From NCBI GenBank assembly GCA_032690845.1, contig CM064420.1:65832707-65896706 (forward strand): a DNA stretch of 64,000 nt, given 5' to 3'. Position numbers and translations under genes: made by a program. Position 1 is the first letter of the stretch. The number at the start of each line of letters is the position of its first letter. This stretch comes from Eleusine coracana subsp. coracana. Its lineage: Eukaryota > Streptophyta > Magnoliopsida > Poales > Poaceae. The notes beneath the pieces are model-generated. The model ran no database searches, was not told where the DNA came from, and saw only the letters and a program-made list of their open reading frames with translations. Shown here piece by piece: positions 10,223 to 22,353 of the stretch.

Positions 10223-11684
10223 TCAGCATGCTCCAGCCCGGAACCCAACGGAGCCCCCAGCAACGTCGTACAACACCTCGAACGTGCGCTGCTGCACGTT
10301 GCCGATGATGCCGAAGGAGCCGTCCTCGTCGGTGGGTGCGAAGGCGAGGCAGTTGTCCAGGATAATCCCGGTGGCGTCGAGGTTGACCACGGCGCCGCCG
10401 GAGAACACGAGCGCGACGGTCGGCAAGCTGACCGTGGTCTGCCCTGTGAAGTCGAAGCAGGTGTCGAGGAACCCGCTGGACGGCGCCGGCTTGTACTGCT
10501 TCATTCCGGCCTTGAACGCCGCCGAGAGCGCCTTGTACGCCGTCGGCGGCAGGCGCGTGATGATCGTGCCGGAGTCGACGACCGAGCCGCCGGAGAAGAC
10601 GGAGGGCGGGATGCTGAGCTGCCGCCCGCCCACCCTGATGGCCTGCAGCGCCACGGTGTAGTACGTCGGGATTTCGGCGTCGACCATGGGCGTCTTGACG
10701 AAGCCTGATGAAGTCCCCGCGCCGAGCTTGAGGAACCCGGCGGAGCTGGAGGTCGGGGGCAGGCAGTACGAGAAGGCCGTCCCGAAAGTTCCCGCGGTCT
10801 GCGACACGAGCGACTGGGCTCCGCCGCCGAGGCCCATGAGCCCGTCGGTCTGGTCGTTGAAGCCCGACTCCACGTGGCTGCACCCGAACTGGAAGCTCCG
10901 GAGCGTGTCGGAGCCCAGCTTGAGCGTGTCGGAGCTGTACGTTCCCGTGGTGGTGGACCCGTCGCCGTAGGAGACGCGGTACTGGCACTGCTGGGAGCTC
11001 GAGCAACCCGGCTGGTCGAGCTGCGTGCAAGCGCCGGAGCTGCAGGAGAAAGGGGCGTAGGTGGACGACGCGGCGGGGTCGAAGAGGGCGTCGGCCTGGT
11101 CGTGGCACTGCGGGCACGGCTTGCACTGCACCCACGACACGTCGCTGCCCGTGTCGATGAGCATCCTCTGGGTCGCCGCCTGCGAGCCCAGGCCCACGGT
11201 GATCACGTACTCCAGCGTCTTCAGGGCCGTACCCAGGGCGGTGGGAACCGTGGCGTCAGATTGCTCCACGGCGCCGCCGGTTCTGGCGCGGGAGAGCTTG
11301 CGCTGGATGTAGCTGGCGCGGAGCTGGTCGCGCTGGAGCATCTCCTCCAATGTTGGCATCTTCTGGTTGGAGGAGGCCGGGGAGCATGGCCCGTGGCGGT
11401 GGTGCAATGGCAGCGTGGTGCCGTTGACGGACGACGGAACGGCTGAAACGATCAAAAGCAGGGGAAACGGGTTACAATGACAGTCGTCCAACCAAGTGGA
11501 ATTGCGTGCGTGACCTGGCCAATCAGCGGCGTGTACCTTTGGGCTCGGAGCAGACGGTCTTGGGCTTCATGGCGTCCATGTCAAGGACCTTGTGGGTGCG
11601 AGCGCCTCCTGCTGCATGAGCGACGAGGGAATGGTAGCAGCTGCACAGGAGGACAAGAAGCAGGAGCTTCGGAACAGAGGCCAT
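10223..11684 (-). CDS. Secreted nepenthesin-type aspartic protease, protease 3
   Basis: Exon 1 is 11537-11684 and exon 2 is 10223-11442, with the same phase-1 junction as protease 2 (CCCAAAG|GTACAC, TTTCAG), predicting 455 aa. The signal peptide MASVPKLLLLVLLCSC is followed by a propeptide ending in the PLHHRHGPCSP block. The catalytic motifs are LIDTGSDVSWVQC (Asp about 146) and VVDSGTIITRLPPTAY (Asp about 339), and the end is SVGFRAGAC. It is the closest relative of protease 2, sharing whole conserved blocks such as GLGSQAATQRMLIDTGSD and identical architecture. It differs by short indels in the pro-region and in the loop before FGCSHVESGF. Nothing in the sequence suggests inactivity. The role is probably the same as, or recently diverged from, that of protease 2. 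Confidence 0.94.
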
Positions 11685-11780
11685 GGCTGCTAGGTGTTGC
11701 TTGCTCCTGCTTCCCCTGGCAGTGTTGCAGAGGATGGGTGATGCAGCTGGTTGCAGGTTTTAGAGCACCAGGACCCCTGC

Positions 11781-11788
11781 TTATATAG
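11781..11788 (-). promoter_or_regulatory. TATA box of protease 3
   Basis: Plus-strand TTATATAG lies about 97 bp before the ATG, matching the protease 2 promoter in sequence and position. Confidence 0.7.
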
Positions 11789-12394
11789 AGCACTCGAGCG
11801 CAGTCCATTCCATGCACGCGTTCGGGTGCCCGGGGACGTACGCAATCAGACTTCTTTTGATGGAGACTCGTGGCGGACTGGGGTGATCGAGTGGCGTGCA
11901 TACATCACAGGGATGAGGGACGACCAAACTGGACCAAGGCGTGCGGTCCTCTCCTAAAAATGAATAATGTTGCCGCCTTGATCAGCGCACAAAGAGCGAG
12001 CGCCAGTTTTGAATTCTTCGCGGTCTGATTGGATTGGATGTTTCCTCGGGACGGAGGATTGGGCAATAACGCCCGTCTTGCCGTAGACTTTGTGTCCTTG
12101 TTTGGAGTGCGGGAATCCTACCACATTTTGTTCAATTTTTATTGAGATTCTGTTTCTCCGAATCGGGTTACGTGAGAACATGTATGAACGAACGGAGGAC
12201 TTGGGTCCCTAAATTATTGTGTCAAATTACAGTGACCGTGAGTATACTAACATTTCCGTCGTTTTCTCTGTCCTTTTGTGTTATGGTGCTGTTATACACC
12301 ACTTCACGTCGCATTTTGTACAAAGCCACGTCAGTTTGAGAAGAGGTCACATCGCTCGCCTTCGCCGTCGAAGAATCAATATTCTGCACGCTTG

Positions 12395-13110
12395 TCCTCA
12401 AGAAGAAGAAAATGCAGAGATTCTGTAACGGAACAGTGATACTCTACGGTTCTTCTTCCACCAAAACAGTCTCAGGATACTCCTTAATAACCCCTACTTC
12501 ACGTTAAGACCTAACTCCCAATCATTTCTGCAAACCAACTAGCAACTTTAATATTCGCAAGAAAAAACTAACAATTTTGAGTGCGTCATAGCTAACCAAA
12601 CTTTGGGGGGAAAAGACTCCATGCGTCAACTTGACAGCTAAGCTCAACGCATTACGCATGAATCTCTGTACTGCCCCTTCGATTCTTCCCTGCTTCTGTG
12701 GACGGATCAGCAGCAAATACTACTTTGTAGACTAGAGTTGATTTCTTCGCTTGCCACTTGCGCCGTCTGTTATGCGCTTGGCGACACCGACTGATGAAGG
12801 CGGCGGACTTATCACGCGCGGAAGGTATACGAGCTGGTAGTAAATGCCTGATGTTGTTGCTTCGTTTGTTTCTCGGCAAGGGGACGCGCCGTGTGGAAAC
12901 GAGATGGACTTTCTCGGCGCCGATGCCCGTAGGTATCATATCATTCCACAGTAGCTTCTACCCGGATGATGCAGCTATCGGGTGCACGGCCAAACCCAGT
13001 ATTCTACTCCCGCAACAGTGTCTCGCCTCAACTGTCGTGGAGAACCGCGGGAATTGCGTGCGCGCTGAGCTTTCGCCTTGGCTGCCGGCTTGGCCGCGTC
13101 TGAGTCGATC
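12395..13110. repeat. Segmental duplication copy 2 (partner 6950-7604)
   Basis: The sequence is collinear with 6950-7604, upstream of protease 3. Homology ends near 13110 (GCCGCGTCTGAGT...). The partner copy continues there into the protease pseudogene and this copy does not, so the breakpoint is near the junction at 7605. Confidence 0.8.
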
Positions 13111-13222
13111 GATGGTGAGTTCGGCCGGCGGCTTCAGTTTGTTCTGCTCCGTGGATTCCTGAACAGTGGCGAGCGCGTATCTGCGAGAGCGACGTCGTCG
13201 GGAGAGCGGCTGATGCTTCTAC

Positions 13223-13491
13223 CACAACACTTATAATCTTTCCCGACAGTTTTTCACACTGGTGGCCGACAGTTTCTACTCATTTGGTAAGTACCTACCA
13301 AAAATGTGGGAACTGTGTGTTTTGTCAGGAATTGTGTTTTAATTTCGTAATACACTAAAACTGTTAGGGAATACTATACATTTTGCACTAGAAATACTGT
13401 CGGCCACTTGAATATGAAATACTAGAGACTATCAAATCGTTGACCATTTGTGAAAAAACTGTCAGGAAAGACGCATGGTGATCATGTAGTG
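13223..13491. mobile_element. Non-autonomous CACTA-type transposon (269 bp) with 3-bp TSD
   Basis: The termini are CACAACACT on the left and CACTACATG on the right (reverse complement), and both are flanked by TAC (13220-13222 and 13492-13494), the 3-bp duplication expected for CACTA elements. Subterminal inverted repeats TTTCCCGACAGTTTTT and TTTCCTGACAGTTTTTT lie just inside each end, and GCCGACAGT motifs recur internally. It has no coding capacity, so it is a MITE-like deletion derivative. Confidence 0.8.
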
Positions 13492-13494
13492 TAC

Positions 13495-14910
13495 GCAGCT
13501 GCTTCTTGCCTTGTCACTTCGGTTCGCGACCGATCGTTCCATTATTGATTGCTGATCTGAGCTATGCTTGTGTGATTATTTGTGTGTTGTCCTTGGCAAT
13601 TTGAAACGGATCTGACGTACTTTTCAGGAGACGTGAGAGCTTCGCCGGGCACACGATGCCGTCCCCTTAAGAGAAACTTGCCGCGGAAGCCGGTGCACGG
13701 TCATTCGGTGCCTCGATGATTCCATTCTGTGTTTATACATTTCAGTCGTTCCGATGGACATCGACGAATTAATACGAGATTCTGTTTGCTTAGCAGTAGT
13801 TATCCTCTGTCCTGCAGTGCACGGCGCGAACAGGAATCTTAGCCGGGAGAGAGACAAGCCCCCTGCTCCCAGAATTTGCCCGGGCCCTGGTCGCGCCCAA
13901 TGTGGGTCGAGCAGTCGACAGCACTTGCCGGAAAACGCCGCGGAGTTGAACTGTCGAAGTGTGAATTGTGCCTGCGAACTCGAGGGTGCCCAGTGCCGCC
14001 GTTCCCAGTCGCGCCTTCTGCTCATGACGTGCCCAGAGGTGTGCCGAGGCCCGGCCGGCGCTAGCGAGAGGGAAGGCGATTGGGACGGGACCGAGCGAAA
14101 ACACAGGCCCCCTCTTCTCCTCGGTCGAGAACGACACCGCACATCCACCTCGTACCCGTGCAGTGCCGTGCGACGGGAAGCTTGCCGTCACCGGCTCTGC
14201 GATACATACTGGGGAAAACGATAGCAATGTGAATGTGTTTTCACACATGCGTACAGTCTTTCAAGTCTGTTTAAATTGCCATGCTGGTGAATGTTGCAAA
14301 CAACATGATGTACAACTTATTACAACATCAGCGTGAGAAAAAAGGAATATTGCATTGTACAGACTCTTTTATATACCTCCAATAAATTCCTGTAGGGGCT
14401 CTGCCTCTCCCAGTTCTTAAAAAAAAGAAAAAATACTGCACATTTTGCGCAGGTCTCTCTTTGACCACACTTTCCGCACTGCAGTATAGGTTGCTTCACA
14501 GCAAGAGAAGTGCATCTGACTCTAGTATGTAGTATCTGCTCCAGTTGCCTTTCTACTCTAATTCCATTCTCCATCCTCAACCATGTAAAGTAAAATCCAC
14601 TCGTAACATGAATAAATAGCTGATACGAGCAGGGATACAACAATAATACCAGCAGTAGATGACAACGTTTGCAAAATTGATCAGACTTTGCCCGTACTCC
14701 TTTACACGAGATCACAGTGGTCTATATACCTGTCTTATCTATGTCTGTATCCCCAATGCAGAGATGTTGTCTGGTCCAGGGGTATATCACTTACTGCTGT
14801 AGTATCATAGGGCACAGAAATCTTTTGTGCCCATTTACTGCAAGGTCAAAGTATTATGTTCTCTGTGTCTTTACCAATCCTCAATTCATCCCTTGCCAAT
14901 CACAGTACTA
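13495..14910. other. Intergenic; no gene recognised
   Basis: There is a GC-rich patch around 13800-14210 with open frames on both strands and no family resemblance, followed by AT-rich DNA. The last part contains the 3' UTR of the CLC gene that ends at 14911. No clear AATAAA was located for it. Confidence 0.4.
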
Positions 14911-17900
14911 TTAACATGCCATTCGCCGGTATATGGTCTTCCAGTTCTCAATTTCCTCCCTTCACAAGGAAATGGACAATCATATTAGCATACCTTGGAA
15001 GAATAAGTTAAATACAAGGAGATATGGAAATACAAGGTTTCAGGCAAAAATACGAGCTTATGACTAACCTCAAGCAGCAGTCAATGGAATCATAATGAAG
15101 AAGGGCAATTGGCTTGCGCCTTCCTGCAGTTCCATGGCCAGCACCACGCTTAACCACAGGAAGCTGCTTCACTCCTCTGGCCTCCATAAGATTTTTTGCA
15201 GTGGTCAAATCAGTGTCCACAAAACATGTTAACAATCCACGTTCAGTCCCCCGGTACTGAAATCCTCGAGTAATACATGAAGAAATGGTAGAAGAGTTTT
15301 CCTGCAAACATCATTTGAGTTAAATAATTCTCTCTAATATAGAGGTTACAACAAATGCTCATCAGTTACATTAAAAAAAACAACTACACATCAGCCATAT
15401 ACCGAACTTTGGTTTTCCATCCTTAAATTGCATGGTTAGCTCATGAGGAGCAAAAATGGCACATGCTAAATTGTTACTTTTTTTTTACCAAAGTTTTATT
15501 TCAATGAATCAAAAGAAATTTCTTTCACCATGTAAACATACATCAGACTTCGAATGGTCTCCATCGATGATGCTCTCCGCATGCAATTCAAATCCCATGC
15601 GCTGCAGATCTCCCAATGTAATAATTCCTTCGAGACAATCTTCAGGATCCACAACAAGGGCACAATTTTGCTGCTTATCATGCAATAGCTTGAGAACTGC
15701 AGTTACTGTGGCAGATGATAGCACTTTGACATAGATCTTTGACATGGCCTGGTAGACCTGATTGAAAAGTGTAGAATCAACATAAAAACAGCATCATTAC
15801 AAACCTGCACTTCATTACTGTTTTCAACTATCCAGTAAGAGAAAATAATGCTACTATGCTAACAAGCATAGGAAATGAGTGAAGGTCCCAGCATAGAGGT
15901 TGACAAACCTTCAGGTCATCCAGAAGCATTTCCTCGTTGTATGTTCCATAGTTACTAATGTCAGTTTGTAAGATAGTGAGCTCAAGGTTATTTACATCAT
16001 CACCTCGCCTCAAGCTACCATTTCTTTCTTCTGATGAAATGGAAGAATAACCACGTCTGGGTATTCTAAAGCCAGAAGGCTCAGCATCGTTGTGCTGGTT
16101 TACCACAGAAGGGACCCATATAGCCAACCCAACTGCTCCCTGTTAGATGAGGATCAGGAAATAAAATGGGTATTATTTTGAACATGTCAAAACAGGAGAT
16201 GAAAACAGCTCACACATCAACTTCTTAACCATAGTAATGAGACAGAAATGAACAGCTCACACATCAACTTATTAACCATAGTAATGAGACTGAAATGAAT
16301 TCATAACTTGTGAACAGATATAAATGTTTAATTAAACAAATAACTGTACGTACCATGAGAGGAAGCAAAATCCTATAATCCTTTGTCAGCTCAAAAAGCA
16401 GCAAAACTGAAGTCAAAGGAACTGAACAGACTGAAGCTAATGTAGCAGCCATTCCAACCTACAGTTCAGAAAATCAGATAATAAGTGCCACTGGTTAACA
16501 CAATCAGGAAAGTGTTATTGAAAAGATTTTTTTTTTTTTTGGAAAGTGGACTTCAAAGGAACTTACTAGAGCATAAGCTTGTGGCTGTGCAACAGCAGCA
16601 TTACCAGGTATAGCTAAATTTATCAAATAAGCAGATGAACCTCCAAAAACAGCTCCAACAGCAGAACCAATCATCAGGCTTGGAGCATATAGCCCACCCA
16701 CAAGGCCAGAGCCCTTGCAGAGGGCAGTTGCTACTACCTTTGCAGCTGCGAGTTGAGTTAACAGCCAGATACCAGGAGCAGAAGCACTTTTCCCAGTATG
16801 CAATATTTCTTCAACATTTGTGAAGCCCCAGTATAAAATCCCAGGATACTTCAAAGCTATGAGGCCGGCTCCCAGCCCACCCAAAGCAGGGTACACAACA
16901 ATAGGAAAGTCGTATTTTTCCTTTATGTGCCCAAATAAGCTTGAAAACCATGCTACCAGTCGGTCAAATACCACACTCACAGCTCCACAGAGCATTCCTA
17001 AGATGAGGTACAGAGGTAGCTCTGCAAACAATTGAAGAGATGATGGTAAGCCTTTAAAAAACACATTTTCACGTATACATCGACAAAACAAGAGAACGAA
17101 GCTATGAAGTCTTCAAAATGGCAGGTCAATATCATAGAATCATGAGATTTCTGAAAGAAATTTGAAAATTTGGAAAAAAGCATCAGTTGTGGACATTATA
17201 GCATAACCTCTATTTTTCTTGGGAAAATGTCCTTTTATTAGGCCCTGACTGCTGCTGTAGCCAGGCCAAAAATGTTTCAGGAACTGATAAAGATACTTGT
17301 AACTCCAAAAAATCACATAATTGGGCTTGATGAATCGACAAAGAAAAGATTTATGCAGGAGGTGCTCCACAGCGTGATAGATGTTACTGTATGTGTATAT
17401 ATGTATTTCAACAGCAATTAATGGACTAGGCTACAATTGGTGTGAGAAAGGATCAGAGCATATACCAGCAGCAGATTTTAGCTCATATGCTGGTACTATA
17501 AAAGCTGGTCTTTCTCCAAGTAAAACATTTGATACAGTAGATGATATAACAGATGCCAGTATTATCATGGCCGTCGTAAATGGGGGTGAATTTTCTGCTT
17601 TAAGCGGCCTCAATACAGTTTCAATGGCAAAAAAACATCCAGCAACTGCCGCATTGAAGCCTGAAAAGCCACACGCAAGGAACAATATATTAGCAAGATC
17701 GCATTAGGAACAAGAGTAAATGCACAGCTTAAAACTCAAAACTGCAGGTAGGGCTGTCAGCATATACAACTAAGATGACGTTGGACAAGCATTAACTACT
17801 GTCTACACCTAGAGAATCCATACTGAGTAGGATGACATATAATTATCTACTAATTAATGCAATAATACCTGAAGCAATTCCAGCAGCTGCACCAGCAGCT

Positions 17901-19242
17901 ACAAGAGCGATCCGCCTTTCCCGGTTATTCTCCATCATTTCCGAGCATGCATTTGCACATGATTTGCCGATATCCACACTAGGACCTTCAGGCCCCAATG
18001 AGCAACCAGTCCCTAGAGTAACAGCAGCCTGAACAGCCTTCACAGTTGGGAAGATGGCTGCAACAAAGTTGATACCTTGCCTCCGTGCTGTCTTGGAAAG
18101 TTTGAACTGATCAAATATTTCGAGCAACCCATGCATCATTCCTACAACCACACCTCCAGTCACTGGTATCAGTAGTATCCTGTGCCAAGTATCAGACAGC
18201 CTCTGCAGGCGGAGCCATGCTGCGCCTTCGTTTGGAGTACCTGCCCATGCCCATTCATGGATGACATGAACCTAACAAAGCCATTATGGAGCTGTATATA
18301 GAATCAGTCATGCAAGATACAACCACACATCTTCTCTTATTTAAGATTCAACCGATTGGGTTACAGATAGCTACTAGCATTTATTTCAAATTGAGGTTTT
18401 GGGGTTATAGATAGGGATAATTAGCATTAGCATAATGTGGCATGTTTGGGCCTCCAAGGTTCAATTTGCAGGTCAATCTAGCATAATGGTCATTTAAGTA
18501 CATGCCAGTTTCCAAATATGAAAAAGGAGTAATATTATGCGATGAGTGTACAAAATGTTAGGTGGGTACTAGGCACCAAATTTGCAGCATGCTGTGAACT
18601 ACTAATCCACTAATAGGCAAAAATTGAATAAAATTGGCAGCATGATGTGAACTACTAAATCCACTAGCAATTAGTGCACATTCTAAAATTAGCATGAACC
18701 GTTAACATCAAGTACACCCAAATAGTAGAACTCAACTTAGTAAGCAAGCTAACTTTAACTGCAGTGCAATGTCCGAGTACGGAGTACCCAATCAGCAAAC
18801 AGCAAACACTCACCCCGCGGTTAAACGCGGCGACGCAGATGCCGGTGGCGAGGCCGAGGAGGCATCCGATGAGCAGCAGCGCCCACTCGGGCGGCGCCCC
18901 GTCCCCGAGCTCGTCATCCTCCCCCGACGCCGCCGCCCGCTCCCTCTGCCGCTGCGACGGCGTCGTCTGCTCGGCAGCCGCGGCGCGATCGAGCTGCTGG
19001 TACTGGAGTTGCTGCTGGTTGCGGCGCCCAGATCCGCGGGCGAGGTGGCGCAGGAGGCCGCGCACGCCGCCGCCGCTGGCGCGCCTCGGCGACGCGGTGA
19101 CGGTGGCCTCGTCCGCCTCGAGGTCGTGCTGCTGGTTCCCCGCACCGCGCGGCGACGGGCAGGACGGCGACGGCGATAAGGCCGCCGCCCCGGCAGCGTG
19201 GGCTCTGAGGAGCGAGGCGTGGTCGTCGTCGCTGGCGGACAT
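14911..19242 (-). CDS. CLC-f: CLC-family anion channel/transporter, CLC-f class
   Basis: There are nine coding exons: 18814-19242, 17869-18271, 17466-17660, 16567-17021, 16354-16458, 15909-16139, 15542-15757, 15069-15301 and 14911-14959. All have GT..AG borders and compatible phases, giving 771 aa. The ATG at 19242 (CACGATGTC) opens a hydrophilic Ser/Arg/Gln-rich tail. The membrane region starts at APPEWALLLIGCLLG. Signature blocks are GTGCSLGPEGPSVDIG (gating Glu about 238), CKGSGLVGGLYAPSLMIG and CSVPLTSVLLLFELTKDY. Two CBS domains follow (about 600-675 and 690-765; NCALVVDPEDCLEGIITLGDL and MEARGVKQLPVVKRG). The last exon encodes only 15 residues ending YRRMAC. The length matches the roughly 780 aa of Arabidopsis CLC-f, which is reported in Golgi membranes. 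The likely role is anion homeostasis of endomembranes. It is intact, with no frameshifts. Confidence 0.95.
16206..16299. repeat. 47-bp tandem duplication in a CLC-f intron
   Basis: Two adjacent copies begin CAGCTCACACATCAACTT (16206-16252 and 16253-16299) and differ at two positions. They lie in the intron between coding exons 5 and 6, away from splice sites. Confidence 0.85.
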
Positions 19243-19399
19243 CGTGGCAGGTAGGCAAGCGGGTGGCGCCACCTCGTCGGGTGTCAGGAAAGCGGCTGCC
19301 GCATCGGCCGAGATCTGGGGGCGGGAACGCGATTGCGAATGCGAGCGAGGCAGGCAAAGCGGAAAGGTTGACGAAGCGTGGGCGCGGTTGTTCTAATAC

Positions 19400-20828
19400 G
19401 AGGAGCGAAGAGGCGACGACGCGGGAGAATGCGGGCAAGCAGAAGAGGCCGAGCACGGGGTGAGATCACGCGACCGCGAGCTGACGAGCATGAAGAGAGA
19501 CAGAGACACGACGGGACGGACGGGTCGGTGGACCTGCGACTGCGAGTGACCCGGGTGCGGCGCGCCCGGGCAGCGAAGCTCGAAGCTGCGTGAATCTGGT
19601 CATCTCAGATTCCTACAGTGCAGGAGACCGGATCTTCGGAGACGGGTGGGGAGCACGAGCTGCACGACGCCTCGCGCTGGCGCGCGCGTGCAGCCCCTGC
19701 CTGTGGTCTGCCTCGACTGAGCGAGCCGGCGCCCGGCGGACGCTGACTGAAACTGCGTGTGTTGTTCATTTTCTTTTCTTTTAGCGAATCCTTGCACTAA
19801 TCATGTGACAAAGATCCGTATCATAACCTAAAGGCTAAAGCTTGTGTCTATTTTTGTCGTGATATTGCTATTATCTGGTTGGTGAGCCATCGTTGTCGTA
19901 GACAGAAGAACACCGTGGTGACCGACTGACGATCATTTTTGTACTAGATCCTGTTGGCGCTTGAGACAAAGGTTGAGTGAAGAAACATTTCTCGGTTATA
20001 AGTTACTAGATCATTTTTGTAGTGAAGATCTTCTGCGGAGTTCGTTCTCACTGTGGCACCGACAGATGACATGAACTTATCAGTTCTCAATCTGGCACCG
20101 ACAGATTCAAACGTCTTGACTCTTGAGGCGCACAAGATCTGAAGCACAAACATGATTTGTTCCAATCGGACCAGACGAGCCCATTCCACGTAATGGGCCT
20201 AATTTCTTTTTGCGGAGAAGAAGCCTAGCCCAAGTAACAGGCTTGCTTGTACCTGGGCCATCTTGCGTATAGCTACATACCGAAGGCTCAAAAATCGATT
20301 TATATCGCGGGCCATCTTCTGCTCAAATTCGATTACCTTACAGGCTCCAATTTTCGCGGAAAACAAGGCCAGTCCAGTTTCATCATCATTTTGCCTTTTC
20401 TATTGGTCATGGAATGCTAATTGCGGTTGTTCAGATATCAAAATCAAAATTTTGATTTCAATAAAACCTAACTTTGTCTCTTTATCTCTTCCTTCTTCAA
20501 TGGAGCAACGCCACGAGCCCTGCATGGCACTCAACGCATCTCCCGAAATTCTTGAGTTGCCTCATGTCTTTTTTTCGTTTTGAGGAAGTAGTGGACTCAT
20601 GTCTGTCATCGCCTTCTCATCATCGCTGCCCCCAACCAGAATCTATCCAAAGGAGGATCAAATAAACAAATTCAAGTAGCCTGTACTACCATAAAGCCTC
20701 GCCGCACAGCGCATCATACACAATTACACAGCATCACATCGACGCGCAACCTAATACAGTACGCTACCACATCCTACCCCTCTTTGTGACATATACGTGC
20801 ACACGGCGCATCATGTAGTACAGTAGTA
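19400..20828. other. CLC-f upstream region and intergenic DNA
   Basis: The GC-rich stretch 19243-19760 is probably the CLC-f leader and promoter (minus strand); no TATA box is evident. From 19800 to 20828 the sequence is of mixed composition with no recognised gene or repeat. Confidence 0.4.
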
Positions 20829-21061
20829 CCTTCTCCGTTTTAAAATTGTTATTGTTATTGATTTTTTTTATTATTTTTGATCATTTATCTTATTCAAAAT
20901 ATTTTAAAAATTATCATATATTTTTTTATTAGATTTATTACTAAATTTAATTTAAAATATAATTAATAATTTTATATATTTAAGATAATTTTTTAAATAA
21001 AACGAATAGTCAATGTTCATGAAAAAAATCAATAACAACAATAATTTTAAAACGTAGGGAG
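20829..21061. mobile_element. Stowaway-like MITE (233 bp), TA target site
   Basis: The terminal inverted repeats run about 40 bp. The left end starts CCTTCTCCGTTTTAAAATTG and the right end, reverse-complemented, starts CTCCCTACGTTTTAAAATTA. Both are followed by T/GTTATTGATTTTTTT. TA flanks each side (20827-20828, 21062-21063). The interior is very AT-rich with no ORF. Tc1/mariner-derived Stowaway elements show the CTCC.TCCGT terminus and the TA duplication. Confidence 0.82.
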
Positions 21062-21063
21062 TA

Positions 21064-22255
21064 TATACTTTCCTTCTTAGCCGGCGGACACCTTTCTTCA
21101 TGGGCATGAAATGAAATTTCGGCGCACGGCCGCGCGCGCTTTATCGTCTTCCACTCCCAGTCCCCGAGAGCTGCCGATCCATCCATTCATCGCGCGGGAC
21201 AGCTCATGTGGTTGGTGAAATGGCCGTTTCCATTGCTGGTGTTCGTGTCGCCGGTTGGTGCGCGCCTGCATCTCTGCTTCTGATCATTCCCCTATCAATT
21301 CATGGGCTCATGGCAGCAGTCAGTGTGCTGTTGCCCCATGCATCCCATGCGTCAGGATGAAGCTTCCGATGGAAAAAGATTCACCGGCAAATGATGAGAT
21401 GCTGGATTCTGTTTCCTGCTCCAATAACTGAACGATGCAATTCTCGATCGCTGCTCCAGGAACATGATGCCGTTATGTATCGTTTAGCATGCAGGTTCCT
21501 CTCATCTCTACTTTTTCTGTGATGCTGAAGTGAGAGTGAGGCTAAGTATGCTTTTGCTTACTATATAGTACAAGCTCAACACTGAAGTTGCTGTCAGTGG
21601 CAACTATTTTGGTGCTGGTTCTCAATGTCTCAAACCAACTTTCTTTTTATTCTTTTTTCTCTCAACATGTGGTAGGAGGTCACCTCATTCAATTAAGAGA
21701 GGAGAAAGGAGTTCGATAATACTCTAACGATCCCTCACCAAGAGTTGAAGCCACTAACAGCATTTGGTAACCACCGCAAGCAGTCTAAAATTTGTCAAAG
21801 CTAGTACGACTGATGTTGGACGACATTTATAACTGATGGAAGTTCCATTAACCTAGATAGGTGCGCTTAACTGCCAGCTTAATTGGACCCGGTTAGCCGA
21901 AGCCGGCTTCATAATTGTGCACCTACCTTGGTTGTGAGATACAGAAAAGCAGCAGCTCTTGTTTACCATCTTGATCATTGTGTACATCAGGACAATCCTA
22001 ATTTTGGTGGCAACAATACCGGTACAAGCCACCGACACAGAAGACCCAGGCTTCGTTACAAAGAGAAAATTTAAATTTTCTTTTTTTTTTGAAAAGATGC
22101 TGCTGAAGAAAAGGCTTTATGCCTGAATAAAAGTACAGCCTTCGCAGAAATAAGCAGTTATAGCAGTAGGTAGTTGGAATGGATCAAAACAGATCATTTC
22201 GACCGGCGAAAGCTACCGATGTGATTCCCGGAGCAGAAAGGGCGCTCGGGATCTC
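21064..22255. other. Intergenic and promoter-distal region of protease 4
   Basis: No gene was recognised. The final 150 bp lead into a strong TATA box at 22256 for the downstream protease. Confidence 0.4.
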
Positions 22256-22262
22256 TATAAAA
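22256..22262 (+). promoter_or_regulatory. TATA box of protease 4
   Basis: TATAAAA in the context TCTCTATAAAAGGGCC lies 92 bp upstream of the ATG at 22354. It is a near-consensus plant TATA element and supports the choice of first exon. Confidence 0.75.
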
Positions 22263-22353
22263 GGGCCACGAGCTGCCGAGGCTTTCTTATTGTCACAGAG
22301 CCACAGGCCACAGACACCTCAAGAAGGAGAAGCAGAGGAAGGTTTCAGATAAG

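Noticed and set aside
10179..11135. 318-residue minus-strand frame overlapping protease 3
   Set aside because: It is a +1 frame of the real protease exon (Arg/Pro/Gly-rich, no motifs).
13624..14248. Open frames of 130-175 residues on both strands
   Set aside because: They overlap on both strands, have no family resemblance and no splice context.
19243..19272. Longer CLC-f start ten codons upstream
   Set aside because: The upstream codon is GTG, not ATG. The ATG at 19242 has an acceptable context and gives a length close to known CLC-f proteins.
18764..19463. Several 130-210-residue frames on both strands at the CLC-f first exon
   Set aside because: High GC content opens all frames. Only the frame continuous with the CLC membrane domain is supported.
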